The notes: generated by a model from the letters alone, not told the origin. DNA of 64,000 nt from Icerya purchasi (GCA_039619475.1 CM077115.1:444715292-444779291); one strand, 5' to 3'; positions 46,227 to 57,370 are shown, counted from the first letter of the stretch. Numbers and translations: made by a program.

Positions 46227-46819
46227 ATAATAATAATAATAATACGAGGATGAAGAAGAAGACAAAATGATTGTAGCAGTTAAAAGAAGTGTAAAATTCC
46301 AGTAATTTGTATTAAAGTACAATTAAAAAGAAATAAAAAAATCTTTAAAAATTTGCGGCAATTTGAATAACAGGAAAAATTATACGCTTATTACATCTGT
46401 AACCTTCATTCTGTTCGATAATCGTAATTAACACTTGCCGAACAGTGCGAGTTTGCAGGCAGTTGATAAGACGCGATAATAATATTCATGTAAACTTTTT
46501 AGTATTTTTCTTTATGCCAGAACAGCGAGCGGCGGTAGAAGTTAGTTTCAGCGAAGGTTCCACTTCAAAATTTTCTTTTTAATCATTTTCAATTCGAGCA
46601 GGCAAATTAACGCGGAATAATTAGTCAATAAAAAAAAGTTAATTAACCATTTGGTCTTTCCTTTTAACTTTTTTTTTGTCTTAAAATATTATTAGGTAGC
46701 AATAATTCTGTGTTAAGAAAATAGTAATAAATCAACTTTGAAAATTAAATTTTTTTCCCGCTTTTCTTCGGATAGGGGAAATAATTTTTTTTTAAATTTA
46801 TTTTAAACGTCGTATTTGG

Positions 46820-47092
46820 TTTCATTTAGTATTAAAAACGCATATAGTGCTTTTTTTTTCGATTTTTTTGAGGAAAAATAATCAAATACAAAAAAACTTT
46901 GGTACACTCTGAACTTTTTAAAGCCGAAGCCGTTAATAATGTACTCAAAAAAATATAAAAAAAAAAACAAAAAAAAACGTCTTTTTCGACTTTAAAAAGT
47001 TTAGAATTCAGAGTTTATTGATTTCTGTATTCGTTTTTTTTTCTTTTTAAAAAAAAAAAAACCCTTTTGATATTTTTAATACTAAACGAAAT
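46820..47092. mobile_element. Imperfect palindromic element
   Basis: Outer words TTTCATTTAGTATTAAAAA (46820) and TTTTTAATACTAAACGAAAT (to 47092) are inverted partners. Inner partners include CTGAACTTTTTAAAGCCGAA and its diverged mate around 46993-47022. Long A and T tracts have expanded within the arms. No open frame. Confidence 0.75.
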
Positions 47093-47104
47093 ACTATAAA
47101 ATCA

Positions 47105-47264
47105 CGCATGAACTCGGAGGAATTTACTTATAATCATGAAATAAAAGCTCCGGACTAAAATGATACATTAAACTATTGCGAAAATATGAATTGTTAATCA
47201 GAAAGTATAGCCGGTGTTCTATTATATTTTCATGATTGTAAGTAAATTCCTATGAATTCGTGCG
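47105..47264. mobile_element. Palindromic element, 42-bp arms
   Basis: CGCATGAACTCGGAGGAATT then TACTTATAATCATGAAAT (47105-47146) pairs with 47222-47264 with a few mismatches. The 75-base centre is unique. It lies directly next to the previous palindrome. Confidence 0.75.
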
Positions 47265-47466
47265 TAATTATTACAGGATTAATAATTGCACAGATATTGG
47301 TATGAAAAAAAATTGTATAATTACGTAGTGTTTTTATTGCAGACGACTTACTTATTGTTCTTATTAATAATCGCGGCTTATAATGAGAAAAGTATGGAAC
47401 GCAATAGAGTAAAGTATGTTCGGTGTATATGCATAAAACATTTTCTATTAGTATTTTGCTTATTTC

Positions 47467-48017
47467 GCTGATCATACTTTTCTTTATTTACTCCCCTTCA
47501 AGGCTTCCTGTTCTCTATTATGCTTCCTATATTCCGCGACCTTTCCCTCTCAGCCTGTTGATCCTGCCATTGGTTCGTTTATTTCAGCTATTTCCGATCG
47601 AGTTAAGTTCTAATTAACATATAATTAAATAAATGACTCTAATATGAAGTCCATTAATTTATATTTATATGACTCGACGCGTTTCGAAGTCAATCATGCA
47701 CGGTACGCTATTAAAAAAGTTATAATAAATTTATAATTTTTAATAACGTACCGTGATCATGAAGCACTTTGACTTTGAAACGCGTCGGGTTATAAAAGTA
47801 CTGTAAAAATTAACTGTTTCATATTAGAGTCATTTATTTATTATACGTTAATATAACAGGAGCAATGTGCTATAAATATCTAATGATAAGTTCTAATTAG
47901 TTAACTCTTCTTCCTAACGTTTTTGGTTAAAGGTCCCTCCTGGTTGACGACCCCCCCCCCTCAAAAAAAAAACAAAAGCAAAAAAAAAAACAAAAGCAAA
48001 AAAAAAACAAAACAAAA
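47467..48017 (+). pseudogene. I-like LINE 3' fragment split by a foldback element
   Basis: The left part (47467-47616) reads FFIYSPSRLPVLYYASYIPR then PFPLSLLILPLVRLFQLF, the counterpart of LGLPTPYCASYILSFP..LIIPAICSFL. The right part (47900-48017) holds the 3' UTR with GGTTAAAGGTCCCTCCTGGT then TGACGACCC and an A-rich tail that has turned into AAAAAAAAACAAAAGC repeats. The interruption, 47617-47887, is a separate palindromic element. Inactive. Confidence 0.8.
47604..47899. mobile_element. Foldback element with 13-bp target duplication
   Basis: TAAGTTCTAATTA occurs at 47604-47616 and 47887-47899, bounding 270 bp inserted in the LINE fragment. The insert folds on itself: AAATAAATGACTCTAATATG (47627 on) pairs with CATATTAGAGTCATTTATTT (from about 47820), and GACTCGACGCGTTTCGAAGT pairs with ACTTTGAAACGCGTCGGGTT. 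Each arm carries GAAACGCGTC, the 3' half of a hammerhead-type core, in opposite orientation. The right arm has about 50 extra bases. A 13-bp duplication fits target-primed insertion better than a cut-and-paste transposase. Confidence 0.82.
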
Positions 48018-50789
48018 CAAATTCCGTAAGAAACGCTGGGAATTTTTTCTATAACGAACACTTAGGGGGAGACTCCATAAAAGCCGTTTGTTACAAAGAG
48101 ATGCGTAAGCATTAAAATGGCGAACGGAAAAAAATTTAATTTTCTTTACTTTATTCTTAACGAGGTGAGTGTAAATTAGCTAAAATTGTTCAAAAAAAAC
48201 AACAAAAAACTCGTTCATTTTCTTCTTTTCGGATTACCGAAGCGGCCTCAATTAGGGCAATTCGAAGAAGGTATTAATTTTTTTTTTCTTGTTTTCTGCC
48301 AATAGTAGACGAATCATTCATCAACACGTGTAAATAGTAGTAATTAGGAGTCAAAAGAAATGGAATCTGACACTAAGAACTCCATACCAAGGATGTTCTA
48401 ACAATGGCAATTAACGTCGATAAATGCATATGCATCCAGAAAAGAGAAGGAATGACACATTGCTGAAAGTAAAAAAAAAAGTTAACTATGCAATACCGTG
48501 GCCACTTGTCAAATAACAGAGCCCACAGTACCCCGCCGGATAATCAGCCTACAAATAATTAAGAAAGAAGAAGAAACACGGGATGTTTGAAAAGCAGTTA
48601 GAGCCATCAAGAGCACCAAAGAGCTATATATGTAGAACACAGCAGCGTGTGCCGTAAGGAGTAATCCGAAAGTTCAACAACTTTCCCTACCTTATATAAA
48701 GCAAAGTTTATAATTCTTAATTATGAAGAATGAAAAATAATTATGGCGACGACTGCGAAAACAGAAGGTATTATAAAATGAAAAAAAAACCCGAGGTGAT
48801 TAGAGATGAAAAATACGAAGGACTGGAGCAATAGAATGGCGTTCCTCGATCGATTTATGTCTCATAGGAGAGATAACGAAATCGTCAGAAAGTGAATCGT
48901 CGAATCGAGTAAACATATTTTATATATTTCTAAAAATTCCTTTACAGATACAACTAAGAAGCTGCGAGAAAAAATGATTTTCAAAATTAACGAAATTAAC
49001 GGACAAATTATATTTTTATTAAAAAAATTAATGGAAAGAGCTCTGAAGGGAAACATCGAACGTCTCGGCGGAGATTGCATAAAAATAATTAATCACCGAA
49101 TCTATCGATACAGGACATTCGACGTGGCAGAGTGGTAAAAGATATGGGAATTAATTAACGTTGAAGAACATGTAAGGCGAAATACAGTGTATCGGAAGAA
49201 AAATACGCGCTACCTCAAGAAGATTACTTAACGGACGAACGAAATTTTAATGTTTGAAGTTGAACCGATTTGAAGGAGCGTGTTGGTCGGCACAACGCGT
49301 GAGGAGCCAAGTCATCGCCAAATTACAAAACACTCGAAGCGATTATGCATATCATTAAAAATTTGCGCTGGTTATTGTCCGCTCGTTGTGCCCCCCCCCC
49401 CCGTCCCGTCGGCTCATCCGCAACTCCTAATTATATGTGCATTGTGAGAGGCCATTTGCAAACTAATGCTCGCGCGCTACGCATCTCATTATCAAACTGC
49501 ACATTCTAGACAATTCTCGCCAAAAATATCTCAGCAGACACAATGGTATAGATCGTAGGGAGTTCTTGGAGTTGTTAATGTCTCAATCTATCAATCTGAC
49601 CGCACAGCCGATGGGGTACACAGATCTCGGTAGCGTAAATATCGAAAAAAGGTACTCGAATTTGTAGGTTGAATCGTGCTAAACGTGTCTGTCTCTGGTG
49701 GTGGTGGTAGCGTTTCTTTTCGGGAGACGAACTGGTTCCCGTCCGTCACTGTCAATATTAATAATCGCAGTTGTTGTCGACGGTAATTAATTATCGGCAG
49801 CAAATTTTCCGAAAACGATTATCGAAAATGTCTCAAAAATGTGTTTAGTCCTGCGCTGAATTTAGACGATATTATCGTGAATTTTGCACGTTGACTTTTC
49901 TCCAAAAACAAGAACTAAAGTATCGGGGAACATTTTCAAAAAATACCCGATATATTCTCGTTATTTAACGACGTCGTATGGAACAGAGCATCGGAATTTC
50001 CCGAAAATACAAAAATAGCAAGATCCGCGTAAACGTTTTTCCATACACTAAGAACTACTCTCTTCAACTGAGGCATTCATGCAAAGGTCTTTGAAGAAAA
50101 AAAACACTTGGCAATGTGTTACATTAGCTAAAGAAAAATTGAAATATGATTAAAAAAAAAATATCTCAAAAAAATATCAACTTTTCTGTAATACACAAAA
50201 GCTGATGAAAAAATTAAGAAAAAAAAAAACAATTTTAATACAGTCTAGTGTTGCATGTACTATTATTAATCTGACTTTTCTATATTTTCTGGTTATTCGC
50301 ATTTCAAAAAAAAAAAAAAAGGAAAAGGTTATTTAGACAGGTTTTTTAATTTTAATCTTTTAATTTATTTTTTGTTTTTTTTTTTTTTTTTTTTTTAGAA
50401 AACTGGAAAAAGGACTAAGGGCATTTCAGAGTAGTCATACTAGGTCGCGCAGAATTGGAACAAAATGTATCAACTGTAGGTGAAAAATGCTTGATTGGTC
50501 ACATAGATAATACCACCGTTATTCCTGCTTCACAGCTGACGAAAAGACTGGGTATAGATATATTGAGCTCAGATGAAACCTTCTATATTTAAAAAAAAAA
50601 AAGATTAAAAAATTTCAGAGAGATATACTTCTAATATCATTTTCCTGGATCCGTCACTTAAATATCTTTTAAAACCAGTAAATAAAGTAATGAAAATTCT
50701 ATACACGACGAAACATCTCAAGAATAAATACTGAATAAAGTATGCTGGAATTTTTTTTTTTTTACCGAGGAATATCCTTCATCTTCTTC
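48018..50789. other. Stretch without a supportable gene
   Basis: No gene recognised. A C run lies near 49390 and T runs near 50378. The region 48350-48700 is A/G-rich on the plus strand and might be an old minus-strand LINE piece, but no motif is readable. Frames at 48862 and 49591 (minus, 70-72 codons) are unassigned. Confidence 0.45.
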
Positions 50790-51029
50790 ATCTCTTCAAC
50801 CTTATAAATCAGTTTATTAATCTTTCTTTACGCCCAACTTCTAGTTTTGGGTTTTCCTACTCCCTTTAACGCTACCTATATGCTTTCCTTCCCATTGCCT
50901 TCAGTTATTCCATTGCTGCTGTCCTTTGTCTTTTACATTTCTGACCGCTTGGCTATTTAGTTATAACTCTTAATTTTTCATGTTGTTGGGTCAAGGCCGC
51001 TGGCGCGCCCAAGGTAGGAAAAAAAAAAA
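50790..51029 (+). pseudogene. I-like LINE 3' fragment, GGCGCGCCC-tail subfamily
   Basis: It ends TTGTTGGGTCAAGGCCGCTG then GCGCGCCCAAGG and poly(A) (51018-51029), matching the terminus of the minus-strand copy at 39546. Upstream, TTTTGGGTTTTCCTACTCCC and CCTATATGCTTTCCTTCC follow the LGLPTPY..YILSF layout. No open frame. Confidence 0.72.
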
Positions 51030-51090
51030 GTTTATTAATCCGATTTCTTAGTTCAATCTTATTCTATCATTACTATTTACTATCTCTTTG

Positions 51091-51091
<1 letters not shown>

Positions 51092-51147
<56 letters not shown>
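51092..51147. repeat. (TA)n array of about 27 units
   Basis: An uninterrupted TA dinucleotide run. It lies between the tail of an I-like fragment and an RTE/L2-like LINE remnant. Confidence 0.95.
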
Positions 51148-51153
<6 letters not shown>

Positions 51154-51159
51154 GGAAAG

Positions 51160-51400
51160 CGAGACTCCGATGGTATGGTCACACATCATGAGAAAAACAT
51201 ACCAGAGCCTTGTGAGGATGTTAATAGGATTATAATTCTGGAGGAAAGAGACCACGAGGAAAACCGAGAGAAGACGGTAGATAGACACTCCGTCAACAAC
51301 GACATGGTGGAAGTCGGTGTTGGGATAGAGGACGCCGAGAACCGTAGAAAATGGAGAAGAAAGTGCCATCAAGCGGACCCCGCACCATCGTTAGGAAAGA
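51160..51400 (+). pseudogene. LINE polyprotein C-terminus (RTE/L2-like)
   Basis: In one frame ETPMVWSHIMRKTYQSLV matches the 'RLRWFGHV.R......' segment. After a shift, VEVGVGIEDAENRRKWRRKC then HQADPAPS matches the terminal 'GL...DA.DR.KWRRL...ADP' block. These are the last roughly 80 residues of an endonuclease/RT LINE; all catalytic parts are gone. The frame 51175-51423 then runs into the TA array heading the next TA-flanked element. Same element type as at 24271 and probably 63800. Confidence 0.72.
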
Positions 51401-51419
51401 AGATATATATATATATATA

Positions 51420-51667
51420 TTAATGGCTATGCCATTTTTACGCCAGAGGTCATCAGGAAAAGTGTCCTGTTACAAAATTTGTTCCAGTCACAATTTTATG
51501 TAACGAAATATTTAACGGAAATGTAACGAAAAAGTGTCTTAATTTTATGAAATGAAAGTTAAAAACGGCATAGCCAATGAAAAAGTTTACTTTTCTATAA
51601 GAATTATAGAAGAACTAGATCTGGGGGTGAAGCAGGCTTGTCCTCTTCCGAGTACCGATGGGCCGAG
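51420..51667 (+). mobile_element. TA-flanked Helentron/DINE-like copy A8 (variant subterminal repeats)
   Basis: The head repeat TGGCTATGCCATTTTT (51424-51439) has the inverted partner AAAAACGGCATAGCCA at 51561-51576, one mismatch, although its sequence is quite different from the TTACAACGTAATTCTTA pair of A3-A5. The internal ATTTTATGTAACGAAA repeats and terminal GGGCCGAGTT are kept. The 3' hairpin is GGGGGTGAAGCAGGC-like and weaker. TA arrays flank both sides. Confidence 0.8.
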
Positions 51668-51683
51668 TTTATATATATATATA

Positions 51684-51858
51684 TTAATTACAACGTAATT
51701 CTTAGGCAGGCCCCATTAGATTTTGTAACGAAAAAGTGCTCCAAAAATGTCTCGATTTTATGTAAATATTATAATAGGATTTTTGCGATTATGTTATTTT
51801 TTCTTGTGTCGATGCCGGTGAGAATGACGTTGTCAATTTTGATCATCTTATACAAAAA
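51684..51858 (+). mobile_element. TA-flanked Helentron/DINE-like copy A9 (3' truncated)
   Basis: It shares a short TA array with the end of A8. Head TTAATTACAACGTAATTCTT; inner partner GAGAATGACGTTGTCAAT near 51819; then TTTTGATCATCTTATACAAA, after which the hairpins are absent. Confidence 0.75.
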
Positions 51859-52987
51859 TGTTATATGATTATAGTTACGATAAAAAATAAAACACAATAT
51901 AAACATATGTTCAAAATAACATTAAAAAAAAAAAAAAAAAAGCAACCAAAAACATGATTTCTTTAAACAGCTATTATCATATAAACAAATATGTAACTGA
52001 CACACGGAAGTGTATATAGATTTGCAGTACCCTTAATAAATTAACAATTCCTGCTACGAAACAATGCGTCTGAATTTAATTAAGGGTATTACCGTAAAAT
52101 TAAGAAAAAAAACCTTACAATCCTGAAAATTAAATTACGAACTGCCATATCGACAATGTCACCCAAATAATAATGACGAAAGAAAGATAAAAATTGTTAG
52201 ACATTTAATTAAATAACAAGTTTTTGTTTAGTTAATTCTGTCACTCCTGTCAACTGTGTTAACTGTTTACTGTTAGCTAAGGACAGATCGAAAGAGATTA
52301 AATAATTTAATAATGCGTATGTTGTAGTTTCGCTGCTTCATTCAAACAATGTTAAAAATGGAAAATTGTATCATTATAAATAGAATTGTAGGCGGAAAAA
52401 AGAGGTCAAGCTACTTTTCGTCAAGTGCATCCGGTGACATACATAGAAACGAAAGATAGTAATTGTGAAAAGTCAAGTCCACTTCGTTGTATGAAACGTG
52501 AAAACATTTTACAGACTTTCTCAGAATTTTATTGCTACCACACTGTGTTATATTTTTGAAGTACTTCGACGGCGGAAACGGATACGTTCTATGTTAAGTA
52601 TTTCCTTCTGATCGGTTTTGATACTAACGCAGTCGTAGCAGTAGCAGCTTCTGTGCTCAATGTTCATTGCAACTGCCTTTGTAGATGACGGCACAAATGG
52701 AGTTATATCATTTAAATGTTTCAATTCTGGGTCAAAAAGAAGCAAAAAATAAGAAATACTGACACACGGATTTACCCGGTTTACGTATAATTGTTGTTAT
52801 AATACACTAACTTTCAGAAATATATAAAAAAAATTTACAACGACAATAATAACGGAAAAGGTATGAATCATTATGTATAACAATTATCGTAATTTATTTC
52901 GTTGTGTTTTTTGTACTGCAATTTATTTGGGACAACCGTCAAAGCGGGAGAGTGAAAATAGGCAGGGTTGCGATATAGAAACGTGTT
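51859..52987. other. Stretch without a supportable gene
   Basis: AT-rich, no recognised gene or repeat. Confidence 0.45.
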
Positions 52988-53770
52988 GTTTTTTTGTTTT
53001 TGTTTTTTCTTTTTTGGGTCCGTCTACATGGACATTAGCTCAAGACCAAAGGAAAAAGGACCCAAGAGACTCATTACATGATCGGAGATAACTGACAAAA
53101 AAGAATTAAGAGCTTGGACAACAGAGGGAGAAGGAGGGGAGTGTAGGGAGTGGGAATACCAAAATTGCTAAAAGGGAGGAGCAGAAAGCGCTTGATCGGT
53201 TACAAGAGACGAACACCCAAACATTATGTGATCGGGATCAGACACAAATTGGATATTGGAGAGGTGCAATGGACAAAAAAGAGACGGCACAAGAGAGTAA
53301 CGGAAAAGCGAGGAAGGAAGCACAAACTGTGTGCCCAAAGCGCAGACGGCAGATCGCAGAGATGTTGGAGCGACGCATGAAAAGAAAGTTAAGAAACCAG
53401 GGGAAGGGTAGGCTGAATAGATAAGAAAAAGGAATCCGAGTTGGAGAAAGAGGAGACGTAAGAGTCAAACTATGGTTTGGAATGAGCAGCTGCAGACAGA
53501 AGGGTAATATATTGGAAGAAGAGAAAACAGGAAGAAACCTACCGGAAGAGGAAGATAAGCGAATCAGACTAACAGGAATCGGAAAAAGAGATCAGTTTGG
53601 ATAAAGCGAGAAAGGAAGTAATAATGAATTAAAGAGCGAATAAGAAGAATAACGTGTAGTCAGTTGAGTGAGGCGGGAGAGGAGGTGCGATAGTCTGTAG
53701 CACGCTTTCAGCATCCGACAGTGTTGAATAGGATCAATTGGGATATAAAATTCCGGCATGTATTGTGTTG
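52988..53770 (-). pseudogene. I-like LINE 3' fragment
   Basis: The minus-strand frame 53468-53238 reads PWFLNFLFMRRSNISAICRL then RFGHTVCASFLAFPLLSC, the WF...R..I..ICRLRFGH block of this LINE group. Beyond, in another frame, ISNLCLIPITH replaces ICDADHVFF. The T-rich tract at 52988-53014 corresponds to a corrupted poly(A), preceded by a terminus (CCATGTAGACGGACCC on the minus strand) related to the GTTGACGAGCCC ending. The upstream limit near 53770 is a guess. Confidence 0.78.
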
Positions 53771-53856
53771 CAGGAAATGAGCGCGATGGTGAAATAATCT
53801 AAAAACTAAATCATGGATCTCGCAAAGTTCGTTAGTTGGCAGCCAATTGAAAATGA

Positions 53857-53960
53857 TTTTTTTTTTTTTTTTGGTCCAGCTTTCGCCTTTTAGCCAGTCT
53901 ACATCTAGATATTGAAAAATGATTAATTTTTGCTTATTCATCCGTTTCAACTAATTGAGC
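53857..53960 (-). mobile_element. 3' end of another poly(A)-tailed LINE copy
   Basis: A T run at 53857-53872 is a poly(A) on the minus strand, preceded by GTAGACTGGCTAAAAGGCGA then AAGCTGGACC. The same ending, decayed, lies at about 57205-57240 (GGCCAAGGGCGAAGGTCAGAC), so it is a family terminus. Only about 100 bp are present. Confidence 0.5.
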
Positions 53961-55129
53961 GTTTTCTTGCCTGAAGATTCCTATTCTTTCTCCTGTCTCT
54001 TAGCGCGTCTTTCTTTCCATTCGCCATTTCCCATTTATACATATAATAATAAACTGTCTTTCTTTACATTCAGCTTTTCAGACCATTTAAATCCTGCTGA
54101 TTTATGTTTTCCCCTTCATCTCACGCTAAATGTCGACACCTTTAACCGCTATAAGCGAATTCAACTTAAGTTACCTATTTCTTTCTAAACTTTCCACGGA
54201 TGTTTTCAGGAGGCACGCCGTGGCCTTTGCATCTTTTTTTTTCTCCGCATCTGTGCTATAAACGTCAAAAACCTCCTTCCTTCTGTCCTACCTTTACTGC
54301 AGAATCGTATGTAATACACCGCGCTGTCCGGTTCATTTTCCTTCCGTGATAATAAGTACTCATCTGCTCCGACTCGAACAGCGTTTTACAGGCCATATCC
54401 CTTTTCAATACTCTTCATGTGACATTATCGTGTTTTTATTTTCGTTTCTTAATTGTCGATCTTTTCTTATTTTCATTTAAATCAATCTTATTTAGATTCC
54501 CAATCATAGCGGCACCGTTGGCAACAACCGAGCTGACACTCATTTGCTCGTTTACAGGACTCTAAAGGGCAAAGTTATCAATAAATTCCCACAATGTCCT
54601 TTATTCGTCGAAGTGAGCGCAATTGAAATCATAGATTAATATACCTAACCTCCTTTACTGATTTTCATTCTTTTTACAAACTAATACAGCCTCTTCCTTC
54701 ACCTTGTCTTGATTTGTTAATTTTTTTTCGTTTCAATCGTTCCGTTATTTCCTCCACAATACGTCTTAGTTGTTTAATCGCAGTATTCTTCCTTCGTCAC
54801 TTTTTCGTTTTTCTATTCTTCCCTCTCTCCACACTGCATTCTTCATCTCTCCGATTATGTGATGCTGATCATATTCTTTTTGTATGTTCTCTTTTTTTCT
54901 TTTTTTTTTTCGTAGCAACGCTGTCTTCTCAGTTCTTACGACTTTCTCACACCTTATTGTGCTTCCTACATACTTTCCTTTCCTTCACTAGATGTTGTTT
55001 CAACCCCTAAAGTTCATTTCCTCCATTTCACTATATATTAAAATTTAATCACTCTGTTTCTTCTTAATTCTTAAGTGCTGGGGGGCCATTGCCCTTGATT
55101 GGCGTTCGCCTTCTGAAAAAAAAAAAAAA
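53960..55129 (+). pseudogene. I-like LINE 3' part: RNase H end, C-terminal module, tail
   Basis: Near 54498-54545 the plus strand encodes IPNHSGTVGNNRADTHLL, the end of a LINE RNase H domain ('IPSH.GI.GNE.AD.LA') including its conserved His and the last Asp. From 54714 a 98-codon frame carries SVISSTIRLSCL (for I..ICRLRFGH) and LCDADHILFVCS, the Cys/His-like module. The 3' UTR ends GCCATTGCCCTTGATTGGCG then TTCGCC and poly(A) at 55117-55129. It is the most complete I-like copy here, but has no RT domain and no continuous frame. Confidence 0.85.
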
Positions 55130-56398
55130 TGCCTGACAAAATAATGACTTCTGCAGACGAATCATCACTAAGAGACGAAAAAGAATATGATGAACGACTT
55201 AAAATTTAATAGGCGATTGCCAGAGAGGAAAGTGGTGTACACATTCAGAACGCGATAGAGTGATTTGTGTTCTCTTTTACTCTTATAAAACACATATTTT
55301 TATACGAAAAAAAAAGGGTATTTTTTTTAACGATTAAAAAAAAAACTTAAAAAATAGCAGCGAACCATATTATTCGAGCTGTAAAATTTTACAATTAGGA
55401 ATTAAAAAAAAAAAAAAATTAGGAATTTTCGTTAATAATCGAATTGGAAACAAAAACAAGAAAATTAAAAGGTAGATTTTGATTTTTTGCCCCCGAAAAC
55501 ATATTGATCGCTTTGAAATTAACGCAAAAAATTTCACGGTGAAAAATCTTGCCACGCGGAAAAAGTTATTAAAAAAATGAAAATAAAAAAATAAATTTAT
55601 TGGAAGCTTTTATGTTGTTTTTTTTTTTTTTTTTTGAATTTTGATTATTTATATATCTTTTACTTATTAAATATTCGAATGACTTGGAGAAAATATAAAA
55701 ACCGGTCGAAATACTGGGTTGAAAAATCTATTCACACCACACAGTGTTCGTAACATACGAATAATACAAACCTAAAAATTTGTGACTTAAGCACTGTAAA
55801 ATTAACCAGCTTCTCAAGAAATATAACTAGACTATTAATAAAAAAAAGCAAAAAAATACATTAATACTAAATGAAATAAAGTGATCCTCTTGCCATTGGC
55901 GGCAGGGTAGTAAATTATATCATTAAATTTCAATATTCCACATGATTTCAAATTCGTGAAATTAAATAAGCACTGTTGTTGTGTAAGAATATTTATTACA
56001 ATTTCCAACTATAAAACAAATATTTTCACTTCATATTTATTCAAAATTTCATACATCATAATAATCAACATTCTTTTTCTTTTTTTTTTTAATATGTGTT
56101 AAAATATTAGATGCACTAGAAAAACTTAAGAAGAGAAAATAAGGGAATATAACGAGTAACAAGTGTCTGGTAAATACAGGGTTATTGCGGATTAACAACA
56201 TCGCGTACGCACTTAATTAAAGTTTAAGTAACGTCAGTTTTATCTCGTAAGAAGATTTTCACTTATCTCCAATTTTTGTTTAGTGAAAAACTTCTCTTTA
56301 ATGTCCTGATAATGATAACACTTATGAGCCTCTAGATATTCTTTCAATTGTACCAACACCGAAAGAAAAATAAAAAATTATACATATACACCTATGTA
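55130..56398. other. Stretch without a supportable gene
   Basis: AT-rich with A and T runs near 55404 and 55619; no recognised gene. Confidence 0.45.
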
Positions 56399-56806
56399 TT
56401 AATGACTATGCCATTCTTAGTCCGAGGTATACTAGAAAAAATGACCCATTACAATGCCCGTCACAATGTATATGAGATACATAACAGCCCAGTAAAGTGT
56501 ACTAGGGATCTGCTCAACCCCTCGAAGATACTAGCCGATGGTCTATTACAAGCCAGCGATGCGTTAGTAGTCGCGAGACGGGATGCGGAAAACGCTAGAA
56601 AAAACGGTAGTTTAACATTCGCGTGTTGCATTCTCAGCAAAAATAGGCGACCATGAAAACAAATGTAAATAATAATTTTGGACATACGTGTAAAATTTGA
56701 TTGAACAATTAAGATTTTTTTGTACAAAACGGCTAAGAATGTTTGGAAGAAAGAAGATTAGGAGTTAAGTGGAGTTTACCCCTTGCGAAATCCCAAGGGC
56801 TGAGTT
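56399..56806 (+). mobile_element. TA-flanked Helentron/DINE-like copy A10 (diverged core)
   Basis: Head TTAATGACTATGCCATTCTT AG; partner GGCTAAGAATG near 56731. The core differs from other copies and holds a 102-codon frame without recognised domain. The tail keeps CCCCTTGCGA and GGGCTGAGTT before a TA/CATA array. It is flanked by CATA repeats on the left. Confidence 0.68.
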
Positions 56807-56829
56807 TATACATACACATATACATATAC

Positions 56830-56860
<31 letters not shown>

Positions 56861-56879
56861 TATATGCATACATATACAT

Positions 56880-57115
56880 ATAAGGTAATGTGATAGCCTA
56901 GTAGTTAAAGTGCTTACCAAACCAGAGGTTGTCTCGTTCCAGATCCACGTGTCAGTCCCAGGTTTACCCAGTCTGAAATAATTGGGTACCAGAGAAATCC
57001 TAAGGCAGCCAAGAGAAAAGAATATATTCTCATCAGATCCATTAGGCTTAGTTCATTACGAACCTTAACACAATGCCCGACGTCTTGTCAAGGGTATGGA
57101 ACTTAGTTTACTTAC
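56880..57115 (+). repeat. tRNA-derived SINE, near full length
   Basis: Box A-like GTGATAGCCTAGTAGTTAAA then GTGC, and box B-like CTCGTTCCAGATCC about 45 bases on, form a polymerase III promoter as in tRNA-derived SINEs. The body includes CCAGGTTTACCCAGTCTGAA and TTCTCATCAGATCCATTAGG, shared with the copy at 39200. The 3' end is TGTCAAGGGTATGGAACTTA GTTTAC. There is no poly(A), which suggests a LINE-matched or short simple tail. Confidence 0.78.
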
Positions 57116-57204
57116 TTTACATATATATTTATATTGTATATGTAACTCTCCAGAGACCTTTACTCAGAAACGGGTATTAGTATTTTTTATGTTGTCTGAC
57201 CTTC

Positions 57205-57240
57205 GCCCTTGGCCATTTCTACTAAATATATTTTTAGATT
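57205..57240 (-). other. LINE terminus scrap
   Basis: On the minus strand, GGCCAAGGGCGAAGGTCAGA C resembles the terminus at 53857. A neighbouring CGTTTCTGAGTAAAGGTCTC (about 57150-57180, minus) resembles the I-like GTTTCTGGGTAAAGGTCC. Short and uncertain. Confidence 0.35.
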
Positions 57241-57269
57241 TTTATATATTTATTTCATTATTAATGTTG

Positions 57270-57370
57270 AACTAAAGTAAAGCAAGTCCCATGACAGAGG
57301 GGCGTCGTGGATTGAACTAACGACAACTAAAAGATGGCGCTAGGTCTACAATAGTCTCGCTTCTATAAAA
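57270..57370 (-). repeat. tRNA-derived SINE, internally deleted
   Basis: On the minus strand a box B-like GTTAGTTCAATCCACGAC is joined directly to GACGCCCCTCTGTCATGGGA then CTTGCTTTACTTTAG, the counterpart of the 3' end of the SINE at 56880. The middle of the body is missing. Confidence 0.5.
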
